Positions 10,072 to 19,339 of a stretch of 64,000 nucleotides of DNA are shown piece after piece; positions within the stretch are counted from its first letter, which is position 1, and each line of letters begins with the position of its first letter. A program made the position numbers and the translations under genes. The notes under the pieces are model-generated. The model did not search any database. It saw only the letters and a program-made list of their open reading frames with translations, and was not told the DNA's origin. The stretch comes from DATGZX01 sp035296965 (GTDB lineage Bacteria; Planctomycetota; Planctomycetia; Gemmatales; Gemmataceae), in the NCBI GenBank assembly GCA_035296965.1, contig DATGZX010000164.1:4642-68641 (forward strand), given 5' to 3'.

Positions 10072-11679
10072 TCACGTCAATTGAACCACTGGATGATCCC
10101 GGTGAGTGATCTTCTTCGTTTTCAAGTCGCGGGCGGTGATGAGCAGCCGTTTGTTCCCGTCGATGCCAAACTCGACTTCGAATCGGGCCTCGGCATGTCG
10201 GCCCGGCGGCTCGGCATGGAGGAACGTTGGGCTTTGTTCATTAATCCAAAAGAATCGGCGGCGTTCTTCTTCGTCCGCAGTCACGGGAGTGACGCGGGCT
10301 GAGCCGGAAGGGTCGAAGACCAGTTCCACAGTCTGTCGTCCGCCGGGTCGCCGTGGCAGGCCCATTTCGAAGATGGCGATGCCCAGCTGCGTCTGCCCGT
10401 CATGCGACGCTTTGACTGTCACGCGAGCAACAGGCTCCCTTGTGGGATAGGGAGTTCCACGGGTGACAAGCGGGCGATATTCGTAATTGCCCGATTGAGG
10501 ATTGACAAAGCGGATCGCATAGTCGTGCTGGATATGGTCCTGGAAATCGACACCGGCGACAAACGCTGCAGCCCCGCGCGCCACGGCGTCAAGCGGCCGA
10601 TGAAGAAGCACCCGCTCTTTGCCGAAGATGCGTTGCACGGTCTGGTGGACGCAGGGGATCAGGCTGGTGCCGCCTACAAGCAAGGCCGCTTTGACGTTAT
10701 CCTCGTCATAGCCGCGTTCCCGAGCGGCATTGAGTGCCCGCCGGATGGTTTGATCCATCTGCGTGAACGCTTCGTGCTGATCAAGCAGTTCCTCGAAACG
10801 GCGCCGTGTCAGGGCCGCCGTCAAGACCGTCCCCGTGCCGGGATTTCCGACTGTAAGATCGGCATGTTCCTGGAACGACAATCGTTCCTTCGCTCGCTCG
10901 CATTCAACCAGGAGCCCGCGGCTGAGGCGGCGCACGTCCTCGTCGGAGTCGCTGCGGCCGTTTTGTCTTAGCACCTCCTGAAAGAGCCACTGGTCCATGG
11001 TCGCACCGCCGAGGTCCGCACCAGCTTTGCCGAGCACTCGGCACCGGCGTCCAAGCGCTTGGCCGGCGTCTTCCTCGAGCAGGACGACCGCGACGTCGAG
11101 CGTGCCGCCGCCGAAGTCGAAGATGAGATAGGCGTCTCCGGGTTGGATGAATGCACCATAGCCCAAGGCGGCGGCGCAAGGCTCATCGAGCAGACGGAAC
11201 CGCGGCAAACCAGCTGCCTCAGCTACAGTGATCAGCCAGTTTTCATAGTCTTCGAATGCTTCGACAGGGACGGTCAGCGCCACCTCTTCATCCCTTAAGT
11301 TCAGCTCCGCGGCGGCAAAGGTAAGCACGGCATTGAGAAAATCGCGGCCGGCATCGAAGTGGGAGATTTCACGCCCGTCGAAACGCACCTTCACTGGGCT
11401 GCGGCGCGCGATGTAGCGCTTCATCCAGCGAAAGGTGCGTTGTGATTCGTAAAGGCCCTGATTCAGTACTTGCTTTCCCAGCCAGCGGCGCTGGTCGGCG
11501 GCGTAGTGGATGAGCGATGGCACCACCGAGATCTGTTCCGAAAGCTGGTCATTCTGGCGGTAATGGAATTGCCGGCCGTAGTCGGGAATGTGGAGCGGAA
11601 CTCCTTCGTGGAGGTTCTCGTCCCAGACCGCGACGACAGTGTTCGACGTGCCAAAATCGATTCCCAGTCGGCCGGGCAT
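10072..11679 (-). CDS. Hsp70-like ATPase
   Basis: This 535-residue protein has the actin/Hsp70 ATPase core: phosphate-1 motif IDFGTSNT (7-14), phosphate-2 motif DFGGGTLD (188-195) and the adenosine motif LLVGGTSLIP (about 335-345). A shortened substrate-binding beta domain follows, and the helical lid of classical DnaK appears to be missing (535 against about 640 residues). No DnaJ or GrpE gene is nearby. The start is 3 bp after the stop of a Ycf46-like AAA+ gene, so the two are almost certainly translated together. The pair suggests a dedicated chaperone or remodelling machine rather than housekeeping DnaK. Other Hsp70-like families of unknown role in planctomycetes are an equally good label. 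Confidence 0.88.
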   Translation of the reverse strand: MPGRLGIDFGTSNTVVAVWDENLHEGVPLHIPDYGRQFHYRQNDQLSEQISVVPSLIHYAADQRRWLGKQVLNQGLYESQRTFRWMKRYIARRSPVKVRFDGREISHFDAGRDFLNAVLTFAAAELNLRDEEVALTVPVEAFEDYENWLITVAEAAGLPRFRLLDEPCAAALGYGAFIQPGDAYLIFDFGGGTLDVAVVLLEEDAGQALGRRCRVLGKAGADLGGATMDQWLFQEVLRQNGRSDSDEDVRRLSRGLLVECERAKERLSFQEHADLTVGNPGTGTVLTAALTRRRFEELLDQHEAFTQMDQTIRRALNAARERGYDEDNVKAALLVGGTSLIPCVHQTVQRIFGKERVLLHRPLDAVARGAAAFVAGVDFQDHIQHDYAIRFVNPQSGNYEYRPLVTRGTPYPTREPVARVTVKASHDGQTQLGIAIFEMGLPRRPGGRQTVELVFDPSGSARVTPVTADEEERRRFFWINEQSPTFLHAEPPGRHAEARFEVEFGIDGNKRLLITARDLKTKKITHRDHPVVQLT

Positions 11680-11682
11680 GTG

Positions 11683-13176
11683 CTACTCCTGCGCCGTCTT
11701 GTTCTCTGGAAAAGATGCCGACTGTGCTCGGCCCGATTCGAGCCAATCGCGAAGGCTGTCAATGGTTTCCCGTTGCGAGACGGACAACGGCACCTGTCGC
11801 TTCAGGGCACTCGCAATGTCCTCGGTCGTAAACTCGCGTGCAGAATTGAAGCCGACGTACATGGCATCAATGATGGCCTGCTCGATCTCTGCACCGACGA
11901 AGCCCTCGGACTCCCGCGCGAGCCTTGCGACATCGTAGTCATGGACTAACCGTCTGCGTTTCCGCAAATGCACGCTGAAGATTTCCAGGCGTTCCACCTC
12001 GCTTGGCAGATCGAGGAAGAAGATCTCGTCGAACCGCCCCTTGCGCAGGAGTTCGGGCGGCAGCGTAGAAATGTCGTTGGCTGTGGCAACGACGAACACG
12101 GCGGACTTCTTTTCCTGCATCCAAGTGAGAATGGTCCCGAACACGCGCGTGCTCGTACCCGCGTCCTGTCCGCCGTGCGCCAGGGCTTTTTCCATCTCAT
12201 CCAACCAGACGACACAAGGCGCGACCATTCCTGCGACCTGCAAGGCACGGCGTGCGCGCTCCTCTGATTCCCCGATAAGACTGCCGAACAGCGAGCCAAC
12301 GTCCAGCCGCAATAACGGCAGCCCCCACAAACCGCCAATCATTTTCGCAGTCAGGCTCTTGCCCGTGCCCGGAATGCCGATCAGTGCAATTCCCTTGGGT
12401 GCCGGCAATCCGTAATTGCGCGCCTCCTGTGTGAACGCTCGCTCGCGCAGGCGCAGCCAATCCTTCAACACTCCTAAACCGCCGACATCTTCGGGTGTCT
12501 CCGTCGCTTCGTAGAATTCCAGCGCTTCGCTGGTGCGAATGATTTGTTTCTTTTCTTCGGTGACCAGGCTAATGTCTCGATCGTCCAGAAGGCCATCTGT
12601 CACCACCGCCCGCGCGAACACCCGCTGCGCCTGCGCGGCTGTCAGCCCCAAGGCCGCTTGCACCAGCTTTTCCCTCCCTAGCTTGGTCAAGTTAACCTTC
12701 ACGCCAGGCGAACGGGCGATCTGATTCAGGACCGCTTCCAGCTCTGCGGTTGTCGGGGGCGGGAAATCAACGATCACGGCCTCGTCCTTGAATTCCTCTG
12801 GGATCCTGCGCTGCGGGCAGGTGATCAGGATCGATTTCTTCGTGAATTTGAGCCGTTGGGCGACGCCGCGCAGCTTGCGCTTGATCTGTACATTGCCCCA
12901 GCATTCGTGAAAATCCTTGAGCACGAACAACGCCTCGATCGGAGATTTGTCGATCTGTTCGAGGGCGGCTAGCGCGTCTTTTCCGGCCAGCATCGACTCG
13001 GTCCAGCCGCAGAGATCTTGAAACTGATCGGCCTGATCCCAGGTCAGGCAGGGTCGTTTCGTTTTTTCGCACACCGCCTTGATGGACCGCAGCGCACGTT
13101 CTTCCTCCGGAGTGACGAGCACGATCAGGGAGAAACGGGCACGCAGGAACACATCCAACTGCTGCTCAAACGACAT
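11683..13176 (-). CDS. Ycf46-like AAA+ ATPase
   Basis: A 497-residue protein with a degenerate N-terminal ATPase-like domain (about 1-200) and a C-terminal FtsH/spastin-type AAA+ domain: Walker A GIPGTGKS (267-274), Walker B VVWLDE (322-327) and an arginine-finger region RKGRFDE near 376. This two-part plan is that of Ycf46, known in cyanobacteria and plastids, where a link to inorganic carbon use has been described; its biochemical role is unclear. No protease domain or transmembrane segment is present, so it is probably a cytosolic remodeller. It sits between the WD40 gene (6 bp upstream) and the Hsp70-like gene (3 bp downstream), which makes a joint complex likely. Confidence 0.85.
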   Translation of the reverse strand: MSFEQQLDVFLRARFSLIVLVTPEEERALRSIKAVCEKTKRPCLTWDQADQFQDLCGWTESMLAGKDALAALEQIDKSPIEALFVLKDFHECWGNVQIKRKLRGVAQRLKFTKKSILITCPQRRIPEEFKDEAVIVDFPPPTTAELEAVLNQIARSPGVKVNLTKLGREKLVQAALGLTAAQAQRVFARAVVTDGLLDDRDISLVTEEKKQIIRTSEALEFYEATETPEDVGGLGVLKDWLRLRERAFTQEARNYGLPAPKGIALIGIPGTGKSLTAKMIGGLWGLPLLRLDVGSLFGSLIGESEERARRALQVAGMVAPCVVWLDEMEKALAHGGQDAGTSTRVFGTILTWMQEKKSAVFVVATANDISTLPPELLRKGRFDEIFFLDLPSEVERLEIFSVHLRKRRRLVHDYDVARLARESEGFVGAEIEQAIIDAMYVGFNSAREFTTEDIASALKRQVPLSVSQRETIDSLRDWLESGRAQSASFPENKTAQE

Positions 13177-13182
13177 GGTTCG

Positions 13183-15183
13183 TCAACTTTCGATCTCGAT
13201 ATCGAACTCACCAACCTCGATGACACGGGGCGCCGCATCGTCAACAAAGATGTCTCCTCGTCGTCGCCAGCGCATCAGGGCTGCGATGAACATGAGCGCT
13301 CGCTGTTCCGCATCCGAAATGGTATCACTGCGCAGCTGCGATTGCACCCACTCCAGGTCTTTCAAAGTAGCCTCGCTGACAGGCAGCCGGCTCAATCGCT
13401 CTAACTCGGCGCCCCAGAGCCGGATGACCCCATCGTCTCCCCCGCTCGCGAGCAGATAGTTGTCCGGGCTGACCGCCAGGAAGGTGACGGTGCGCGTGTG
13501 TCCGCTGAGGTGGCGGGGAGGCTGGCCAAGCCGGCCGCGCAAGCTCCATACGCGGACGATATGGTCGGGTCCCCAGCCGCCTCGACTGCTTGCTGCCAGT
13601 AGGCGCCCATTGCAACTCATAACCAAACAAGGGTCTTCCTGGACATGGCTTTCCAACGTCTTCACAAGCTTGCCGCTGGGCAGTCGCCAAAGCTGCACGG
13701 CATATTCGCCGCCAGCGCTGGCCATCAGGGTACTTTGCGGATTGATGGCGATTGCATGGACGCTGCCAGTATGGATCTTGAGTGTCTTCCGTGCTCGCCC
13801 GGCGGGCAAACTCCAAAGCTGAATGGTGCTGTCCGTGCCCGCGCTCGCCAGAGTTCGCCCGTCGGGGCTGATCGCTACACAGAGAACACCGTCTCCATTC
13901 TCATCGCGGTGCCCGTCCAGCGTTTTCAAGGCTTTCCCACTCTGCAGGCTCCACAGCCGCACGGTGCAGTCTTTACTTCCACTTGCCAGCACGTTGCTCT
14001 CCGGGTCCATGGCTAGACAGGAAACCGCGCCGGTATGACCTTCCAGGGTGTTCAACAGTTTTCCATCGGGGAGCCGCCAAATCCGTATGTCACGATCGTT
14101 ACTACCGGTCGCCAGAAGCCGGCCATCCACGCTCATTGCAAATGCGAGGATGGCTTCCGAATGGGCCTCAATTACTGCAGTCGGCCGCCCGCTGGGAAGC
14201 CGCCACAGGCACAGCCGGCCATCTCTTCCGGTGCTGACCAGCATTCGGCCGTTCGGCGTAGGTGTCAAGCCGTTGACCCAGTCGACGTGGCCTTCGAGCG
14301 TCTTAAGCAGATGACCGTCCGCGAGTCGCCAGAGTCGGATAGTATGGTCGGCGCCGCCGCTTGCCAGGATCTTTCCGGAAGCAGTAAACGCCATGCAGCG
14401 GATCTGATGAGGATGTCCTTCAAGCGTGAGCCGATGGTGGAAATAGGGGCTGAAATCCCTGTCTTCCCATTGCTTGGCCAAGCGAATCAACTCTTCGAAG
14501 GCCCCTTGCTCGTCTTCCCGGACCAAGTCGCGCGCCTTCTTCAATCCTGCTAGAATCTGGGCACTCCAACGGGGCGGCGCTTCCTGGGCCAACCGCCAGA
14601 GGTCCTTGGTCCGCTGGCCGTTGGCAAGGACAGCGAGGGCTGCTTTCCACTCTGCCTCCGTCATCAAAGCCAGACGTTTGCCTTGCTTGCCACCAGCCAC
14701 CAGGTCGACCCACTCAAGTCGTCCGGCCTGCCGGGCCCTGGCCGCAATGCGATTCCTGAGGCTCCTGTCTGCCGTCTCGTACACAATGCGCAGCAACTGA
14801 TGATCGAAGTCGAGCTGTTCATAGGCATTCCATTGATCGGTGAGGAAATAGAAGAGCGCCCGGTACGACTCGTCATGCGGTTCGTACCGGGATGCGAGAA
14901 CAATTTCGCGCGCAGCAGCATGGTCATGATGCAAGACCATCCGGCACAATGCTTCTCGCGCTGGCACATTGTTATCCTTGGCAAGTTGCTCCAGAGCATC
15001 CAGCGCAGCGTCGCGCAAAGGCTTCTCGGCACCGTCCACCGCCGCGTCTTCGAGAACGCGAACGGCCATTGCGGACCCATCCTCAACCAATGTTCTGAGC
15101 GCCTGGTCCTTGAGCCAGCCGCCGATGAGGGGCACCTGGCTGCGAAGTTGCTGCCGATATTTCTCGATTTGGCGTGCTTCCAT
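13183..15183 (-). CDS. Alpha-helical repeat-WD40 protein
   Basis: 666 residues from the ATG at 15183. The first 250 residues are helical and HEAT-like, with repeated 'ALR.LVEDG.A.A...LEDAA' patterns. Eight WD40 blades follow (repeated 'GH...V...A.SPDG..LASGG.D..IRLW'), then a short helical tail ending in acidic residues. No catalytic motif is present, so it is probably a scaffold. It heads the operon with the Ycf46-like AAA+ and Hsp70-like ATPases. The open frame continues 67 codons upstream, but that extension runs through a 159-bp repeat and is not trusted. Confidence 0.85.
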   Translation of the reverse strand: MEARQIEKYRQQLRSQVPLIGGWLKDQALRTLVEDGSAMAVRVLEDAAVDGAEKPLRDAALDALEQLAKDNNVPAREALCRMVLHHDHAAAREIVLASRYEPHDESYRALFYFLTDQWNAYEQLDFDHQLLRIVYETADRSLRNRIAARARQAGRLEWVDLVAGGKQGKRLALMTEAEWKAALAVLANGQRTKDLWRLAQEAPPRWSAQILAGLKKARDLVREDEQGAFEELIRLAKQWEDRDFSPYFHHRLTLEGHPHQIRCMAFTASGKILASGGADHTIRLWRLADGHLLKTLEGHVDWVNGLTPTPNGRMLVSTGRDGRLCLWRLPSGRPTAVIEAHSEAILAFAMSVDGRLLATGSNDRDIRIWRLPDGKLLNTLEGHTGAVSCLAMDPESNVLASGSKDCTVRLWSLQSGKALKTLDGHRDENGDGVLCVAISPDGRTLASAGTDSTIQLWSLPAGRARKTLKIHTGSVHAIAINPQSTLMASAGGEYAVQLWRLPSGKLVKTLESHVQEDPCLVMSCNGRLLAASSRGGWGPDHIVRVWSLRGRLGQPPRHLSGHTRTVTFLAVSPDNYLLASGGDDGVIRLWGAELERLSRLPVSEATLKDLEWVQSQLRSDTISDAEQRALMFIAALMRWRRRGDIFVDDAAPRVIEVGEFDIEIES

Positions 15184-15324
15184 GAACTCTGAGAATCGTG
15201 ATCGGGGGATGAAAGGAGCACGACGTACAAGATCGCTCCGTTTCGTCCGGGCCAATGAAGTTACTCTATGGTACAGCAAATATGGCAGGAGGGGCTCAGA
15301 ACGGCGGTTGGCGAGAAGGCAGAT

Positions 15325-15483
15325 TAGCGGGACCGCACCTTTGGACTGCGGCGCTTTGCCGCCGCTTTTGTTTTGCTGCGGCAAGGAAAAACAAAAGCGG
15401 CGGCAAAGCGCCGCAGTCCATGTTTTCCGAACAAAAGTAAAATCGGTTTACCCGAAAACTAAGCTGTGACAAAGCACTAGCCG
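15325..15483 (-). repeat. 159-bp dispersed element, copy 1
   Basis: This copy is the reverse complement of 57427-57585, of identical length with about 13 mismatches by eye. One end reads CTAGTGCTTTGTCACAGC. The interior forms a perfect 33-bp hairpin (15342-15374 with 15388-15420) rich in CGCCGC/GCGGCG. The MFS transporter's TAG stop lies in the end of this element, so the element abuts or truncates that gene. It behaves like a non-autonomous (MITE-like) repeat. It also supplies spurious coding frames upstream of the WD40 gene. Confidence 0.8.
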
Positions 15484-16847
15484 TCATCACCCAGGCGGGA
15501 TGGAGAAGGCAATGAACTCTGACAGTATTCGGGTCTAGTCTGCCGAAAAATCGCGAGCAAGAGCAATGCCGATAGCGCGCAGGTACATCCCAGCCAGCGG
15601 ATTACAAGTGATTCATTCCAGTGATCGGCCGAACGTCCTGCGAGCCATGTTCCTAACGGCAGCGCGCCGCTAAGCGCCATGGCCCATATTCCCATAACCC
15701 GGCCTCGATTGTGATCGCTGGTGCCGAGCTGGATCACGCTTTGTACTGTAGCCAGAAAAAGAATCAATCCAAAGCCAATTATCCCGCACGCGGCCACCGC
15801 TAAAGGAAGCAGATGTGCAAAGGAAAGTACCACCAGACCTGAACTGATGAGGAGTACTCCAAGCCAAATCATGGTAGCGCGGCGCTCGATCGAGCCGATT
15901 GTGGCAAGAGTCACCGCGGCAGCCAACGCACCGATTCCTGTTGCACTCAGCATCAAGCTGTACCCCTGCTCCTGGGAATGCAATTGATGATGGGCCAAGG
16001 CTGGCAATAAAGCCACGAATGGCCAGCCGAAAAGAGTGGTCGTTGTCGCCAGCAAGAACAGGAACATCAACTCCCTGTGATTGGCCAGGTACGCAAAGCC
16101 ATGTAGAAGCGATGAGATTCCACTGTGCTTCTCATTGGATCGCGTCGAGCCGGAGACATCGATGAGGGCCAGTGCCCAGAGCACGGCGAGATAGCTCAAG
16201 CCATTGGCCAGGAAACAAGTCCATGGCTCATAAAATCTGAGCAGAATTCCTGCGACTGCAGGTCCCAGGGCCCGCGCGACATTAAAGAGCAAGGAATTGA
16301 GAGCGACTGCGTTCATCAAATCCTCACGCCCCGCGAGGTCCATTACGAATGCCAGCCGTGCAGGCAGGTCTACCGCCTGGACTAATCCACCCAGAGCACT
16401 GATCACCAGCAACTGCCACGGAGTAATCTCCTGACTGTAGGCCAGGCCCGCCAGAACGATCGCCAGCACCAAGAAGGCGGCTTGTGTCCAAAAGATGAGC
16501 GTCCGTTTGGGCAATCTGTCAGCCAGCGCGCCGCCCCAGACGCCGAAAAAGAAGGTAGGAACTATCGAGGCAGTTACGAGCAAGGCGGGCCACTCACTAA
16601 GTCCGGTAAGTTTGAACGCCAACCAGCTTACGGCCGTTGACTGCATCCAGGTGCCCATCAAGGAGATGAGCTGGCCAAAGAAGTAGAGCCGATAATTTCG
16701 ATGGCGAAGCGAACTAAACGTGACGGCTAAGCCGCTCCCGGCCCGGAAAGGTGCACGGTCGCGTCCAGAATCGCTTCCGTCGAGGAGTGAGTTCTGTTCC
16801 GAAGCAAAACGTGATGAAGGGGGTTCCAAGGTTCCGTTCTCGGGCAT
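15477..16847 (-). CDS. MFS transporter (MFS_3 / EntS-like exporter)
   Basis: A 456-residue integral membrane protein with about 50 hydrophilic N-terminal residues, then 12 predicted membrane segments. The first segment begins at LRHRNYRLYFFGQLISLMGTW, the characteristic start of the MFS_3 (enterobactin exporter-like) family. The loop 2-3 motif GALADRLPKRT matches the MFS signature GxxxDrxGrr. The substrate is unknown; relatives export siderophores or drugs. The stop codon falls inside the end of a 159-bp repeat, so the last residues may have been altered by insertion. No neighbour suggests a pathway; the next gene is divergent. Confidence 0.88.
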   Translation of the reverse strand: MPENGTLEPPSSRFASEQNSLLDGSDSGRDRAPFRAGSGLAVTFSSLRHRNYRLYFFGQLISLMGTWMQSTAVSWLAFKLTGLSEWPALLVTASIVPTFFFGVWGGALADRLPKRTLIFWTQAAFLVLAIVLAGLAYSQEITPWQLLVISALGGLVQAVDLPARLAFVMDLAGREDLMNAVALNSLLFNVARALGPAVAGILLRFYEPWTCFLANGLSYLAVLWALALIDVSGSTRSNEKHSGISSLLHGFAYLANHRELMFLFLLATTTTLFGWPFVALLPALAHHQLHSQEQGYSLMLSATGIGALAAAVTLATIGSIERRATMIWLGVLLISSGLVVLSFAHLLPLAVAACGIIGFGLILFLATVQSVIQLGTSDHNRGRVMGIWAMALSGALPLGTWLAGRSADHWNESLVIRWLGCTCALSALLLLAIFRQTRPEYCQSSLPSPSRLGDDG

Positions 16848-16998
16848 GTGGTTAGGCTACCTTTCTCGCCGCTCTGGTCAAGACCAGCTTCGCTCGTGGA
16901 ACACTGCGGGCTGGCAAATTTGCATCGCGTTCGGGCCATTGGAATGATAAATTCAATCCAGCAATGACAGCGTGCATCTTCTGCTGAGGTATGGTGCC

Positions 16999-19260
16999 AT
17001 GTCTGATCCTTTTGGAGCCCGGAGCAATGCCTCCGACCGCGACCTTTTATTCGGCGTAGTAGCGCTTCAGGCGGATTTCATCAACGCTGACCAGTTTCAT
17101 AAAGCCCATACGCTTTGGATGAGATGCAAGGAGCCACCGCTCGAAGGAGTATTGCAGGCGAATGGATGGCTGTCCGCCAGCGCTTCCACTCAGGTCGCTC
17201 GGCTCGTCGATCGCAAGCTCAAGAAACATGGCGGCGATATCAGGGCAGCGTTGGACGAGGCCACGGGAATGACGCTGCGCCTGACTTTGACTCAGTCCGA
17301 GCCCGCTGTAATGTCCAGCGGCGGCGAGGGGAATAAGGCTTGGTGGTCTCTCCGACGCGTGGGAGGCACCTTATCGAGTTGGCGCCGGCGCCTTTATCTG
17401 ACGAGCATCGTCAACGTGGCGGCGATGGTCGTTCTGATCATCACCGTTGGTACGACTGCGGGCATGCTTCTTTTCCCGTCGGCGAATGTCGCCACGAACG
17501 TGCCCAGAAACCAATTCGCCAGTGATTTCGGGACCATGGCGGACCAGCAAATTGAAGAGTTGCGGCGGGCAAGAGTACGGGAGCGGGAGAGAAACTACAC
17601 TTCTCACATCGGCGCCACGGCAAAGGCCTGGGAGGATAAGGATCTGGACCGGATGCGCGGCTTTCTGGCTATGCAACTGCCCAAGATTGCCGGGGATCAG
17701 GACTTTCGCGGATTCGAATGGTACTACCTCCGGCATCTAAATCAAGTGGCAAGGCTGGACCTTGTTGGGCACCGTAGCATGGTCAACTCCCTTGCGTTCA
17801 GCCCCGATGGCAGGCACCTTGCTTCAGGAAGCATCGATTGCACCGTGAGAATCTGGGATGCCATCATAGGGCAAGAGCTATTCAACTTGGAGGCGCGCGC
17901 ACATCCTACGGCGCAAGGTTCCTCGATGGCCGTACTTCCGACCGCTAGCCAAGTGGACGGCATAGCCTACAGCCCCAACGGCTCAAACCTCGCGGTGGCC
18001 TACGGAGACGGCACGCTGAGGATCTGGGATGTGGCCACAGGCCTGGAGGTGCGTTCCATCAAAGCACATGACGCGGCTGCTACCAGCGTAGCTTATAGTC
18101 CCGATGGCGCGCACTTGGCCTCGGCGAGCTTCGATCATACGGTCAAAATCTGGGATGCAAATAGCGGTGCGAAAGTCCATGAGTTGCGGAAACATCAAGA
18201 TCAGGTTTTCAGTGTCGCGTACGGCGCTGACGGCACAAGGCTGGCATCCGCCGGTAAGGATAAAGCCGTCTACGTCTGGGACGTGAAGACCGGGGACGTT
18301 GTTCATTCGTTCAATGACAATGAAGACGAGATCGTTTACGTGGCCTTCAACCGCGATGGCAGCCTTCTCGCGTCGAGCACCGACAATGGCTCCATTTGGG
18401 TGTGGGACCTTAATACAGAGAAGAAATCCGATCCCATCGCCGGAAGAGCCAAGACGGTGAATAGTGTAGCTTTCAGCCCAGACAATCGACGCTTGGCGTC
18501 GGTGGGGCCCGAAGGCGATGTAAAGCTTTGGGACCTTGCGAGTGGCAAAGAGGTGTACTCTTTCAAGGGCGTCACCTTCAGTTGTGTGGCGTTCAGCTCT
18601 GATGGCCTCCGCCTTGCGGCTGGTTCGATGACCGGAGAAATTGTAATCTGGGAAGCGGTTGACCCGCCCGCGGAACTCGCTCAGGCGCGCTATGCTCGCG
18701 AGCTGGTCGAGTCCATGTTTTCAGAGAATCGCGTCAGGGAGGACGTAATAGAGCTAATCCAGCGCGACCAGGCTTTGAGCGAGCCGGTCCGCCGCGAAGC
18801 CCTGGCCCGGGCAGAGCGGCACCGCGAGAGTGCAAGGACCCTCAATAACCGCAGTTGGTACGTCGTACGCAGTTCAGGGCGCACGCCTACTGCTTATCAA
18901 GCGGCCCTTCGACAAGCTGGCGAGGCAAGCCGTCAACGTCCGGAGGACGGGGCAATTCTAAATACCCTCGGCGTGGCACAATACCGTGTTGGTCAATACG
19001 CAGAAGCAGTCACGACGCTGACTAAGTCGGACAAAATGAACTTGGCACGCCTGCCAAATAGATCTTTACCGCAGGATATAGCATTTCTTGCCATGGCGCA
19101 GCGCCGCCTTGGACACGAGGACGAGGCCGTTCGCCTTAAGCAACAACTCGAACACCTGATGCGCCTGCCACGAATCTACCCTTTCGAAGGAGAGCCAGGC
19201 GAGGCAGAAGCGATCACGCAGGAGGCCCTGGACTTACTGAAAGGAGTGGCGGGACCGTAG
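16999..19260 (+). CDS. Membrane-anchored WD40-TPR protein, kinase-less relative of WD40 kinases
   Basis: 753 residues from the ATG at 16999. Residues 12-90 form the small helical domain ('LLFGV.ALQ...I...QF..A..LW', ending 'RKLKKHGGD.RAAL') usually seen at the N-terminus of planctomycete Ser/Thr kinases. No kinase domain follows. Instead there is one membrane segment (about 134-158), the linker 'AWEDKDL.RMR..L..Q...DFRGFEWYYL' typical of kinase-WD40 proteins, about seven WD40 blades (about 250-560) and C-terminal TPR-like helices (640-740). It is probably a receptor-like scaffold that lost, or never had, the kinase. A GTG at 16972 is an alternative start. It converges with a full kinase-WD40 gene 79 bp away. 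Confidence 0.85.
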   Translation: MSDPFGARSNASDRDLLFGVVALQADFINADQFHKAHTLWMRCKEPPLEGVLQANGWLSASASTQVARLVDRKLKKHGGDIRAALDEATGMTLRLTLTQSEPAVMSSGGEGNKAWWSLRRVGGTLSSWRRRLYLTSIVNVAAMVVLIITVGTTAGMLLFPSANVATNVPRNQFASDFGTMADQQIEELRRARVRERERNYTSHIGATAKAWEDKDLDRMRGFLAMQLPKIAGDQDFRGFEWYYLRHLNQVARLDLVGHRSMVNSLAFSPDGRHLASGSIDCTVRIWDAIIGQELFNLEARAHPTAQGSSMAVLPTASQVDGIAYSPNGSNLAVAYGDGTLRIWDVATGLEVRSIKAHDAAATSVAYSPDGAHLASASFDHTVKIWDANSGAKVHELRKHQDQVFSVAYGADGTRLASAGKDKAVYVWDVKTGDVVHSFNDNEDEIVYVAFNRDGSLLASSTDNGSIWVWDLNTEKKSDPIAGRAKTVNSVAFSPDNRRLASVGPEGDVKLWDLASGKEVYSFKGVTFSCVAFSSDGLRLAAGSMTGEIVIWEAVDPPAELAQARYARELVESMFSENRVREDVIELIQRDQALSEPVRREALARAERHRESARTLNNRSWYVVRSSGRTPTAYQAALRQAGEASRQRPEDGAILNTLGVAQYRVGQYAEAVTTLTKSDKMNLARLPNRSLPQDIAFLAMAQRRLGHEDEAVRLKQQLEHLMRLPRIYPFEGEPGEAEAITQEALDLLKGVAGP

Positions 19261-19339
19261 GGGCGGCGCGTGTCACCTCGCGCGCCAAGAGGTGGTTGAC
19301 GACGCAAACTCAGCTCAGAAAGGAGAAGCGGCCCGATAG

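Noticed and set aside
13079..15469. Plus-strand frames around 13.0-15.4 kb
   Set aside because: All are antisense to the AAA+ and WD40 genes or run through the 159-bp repeat; none has a family motif.
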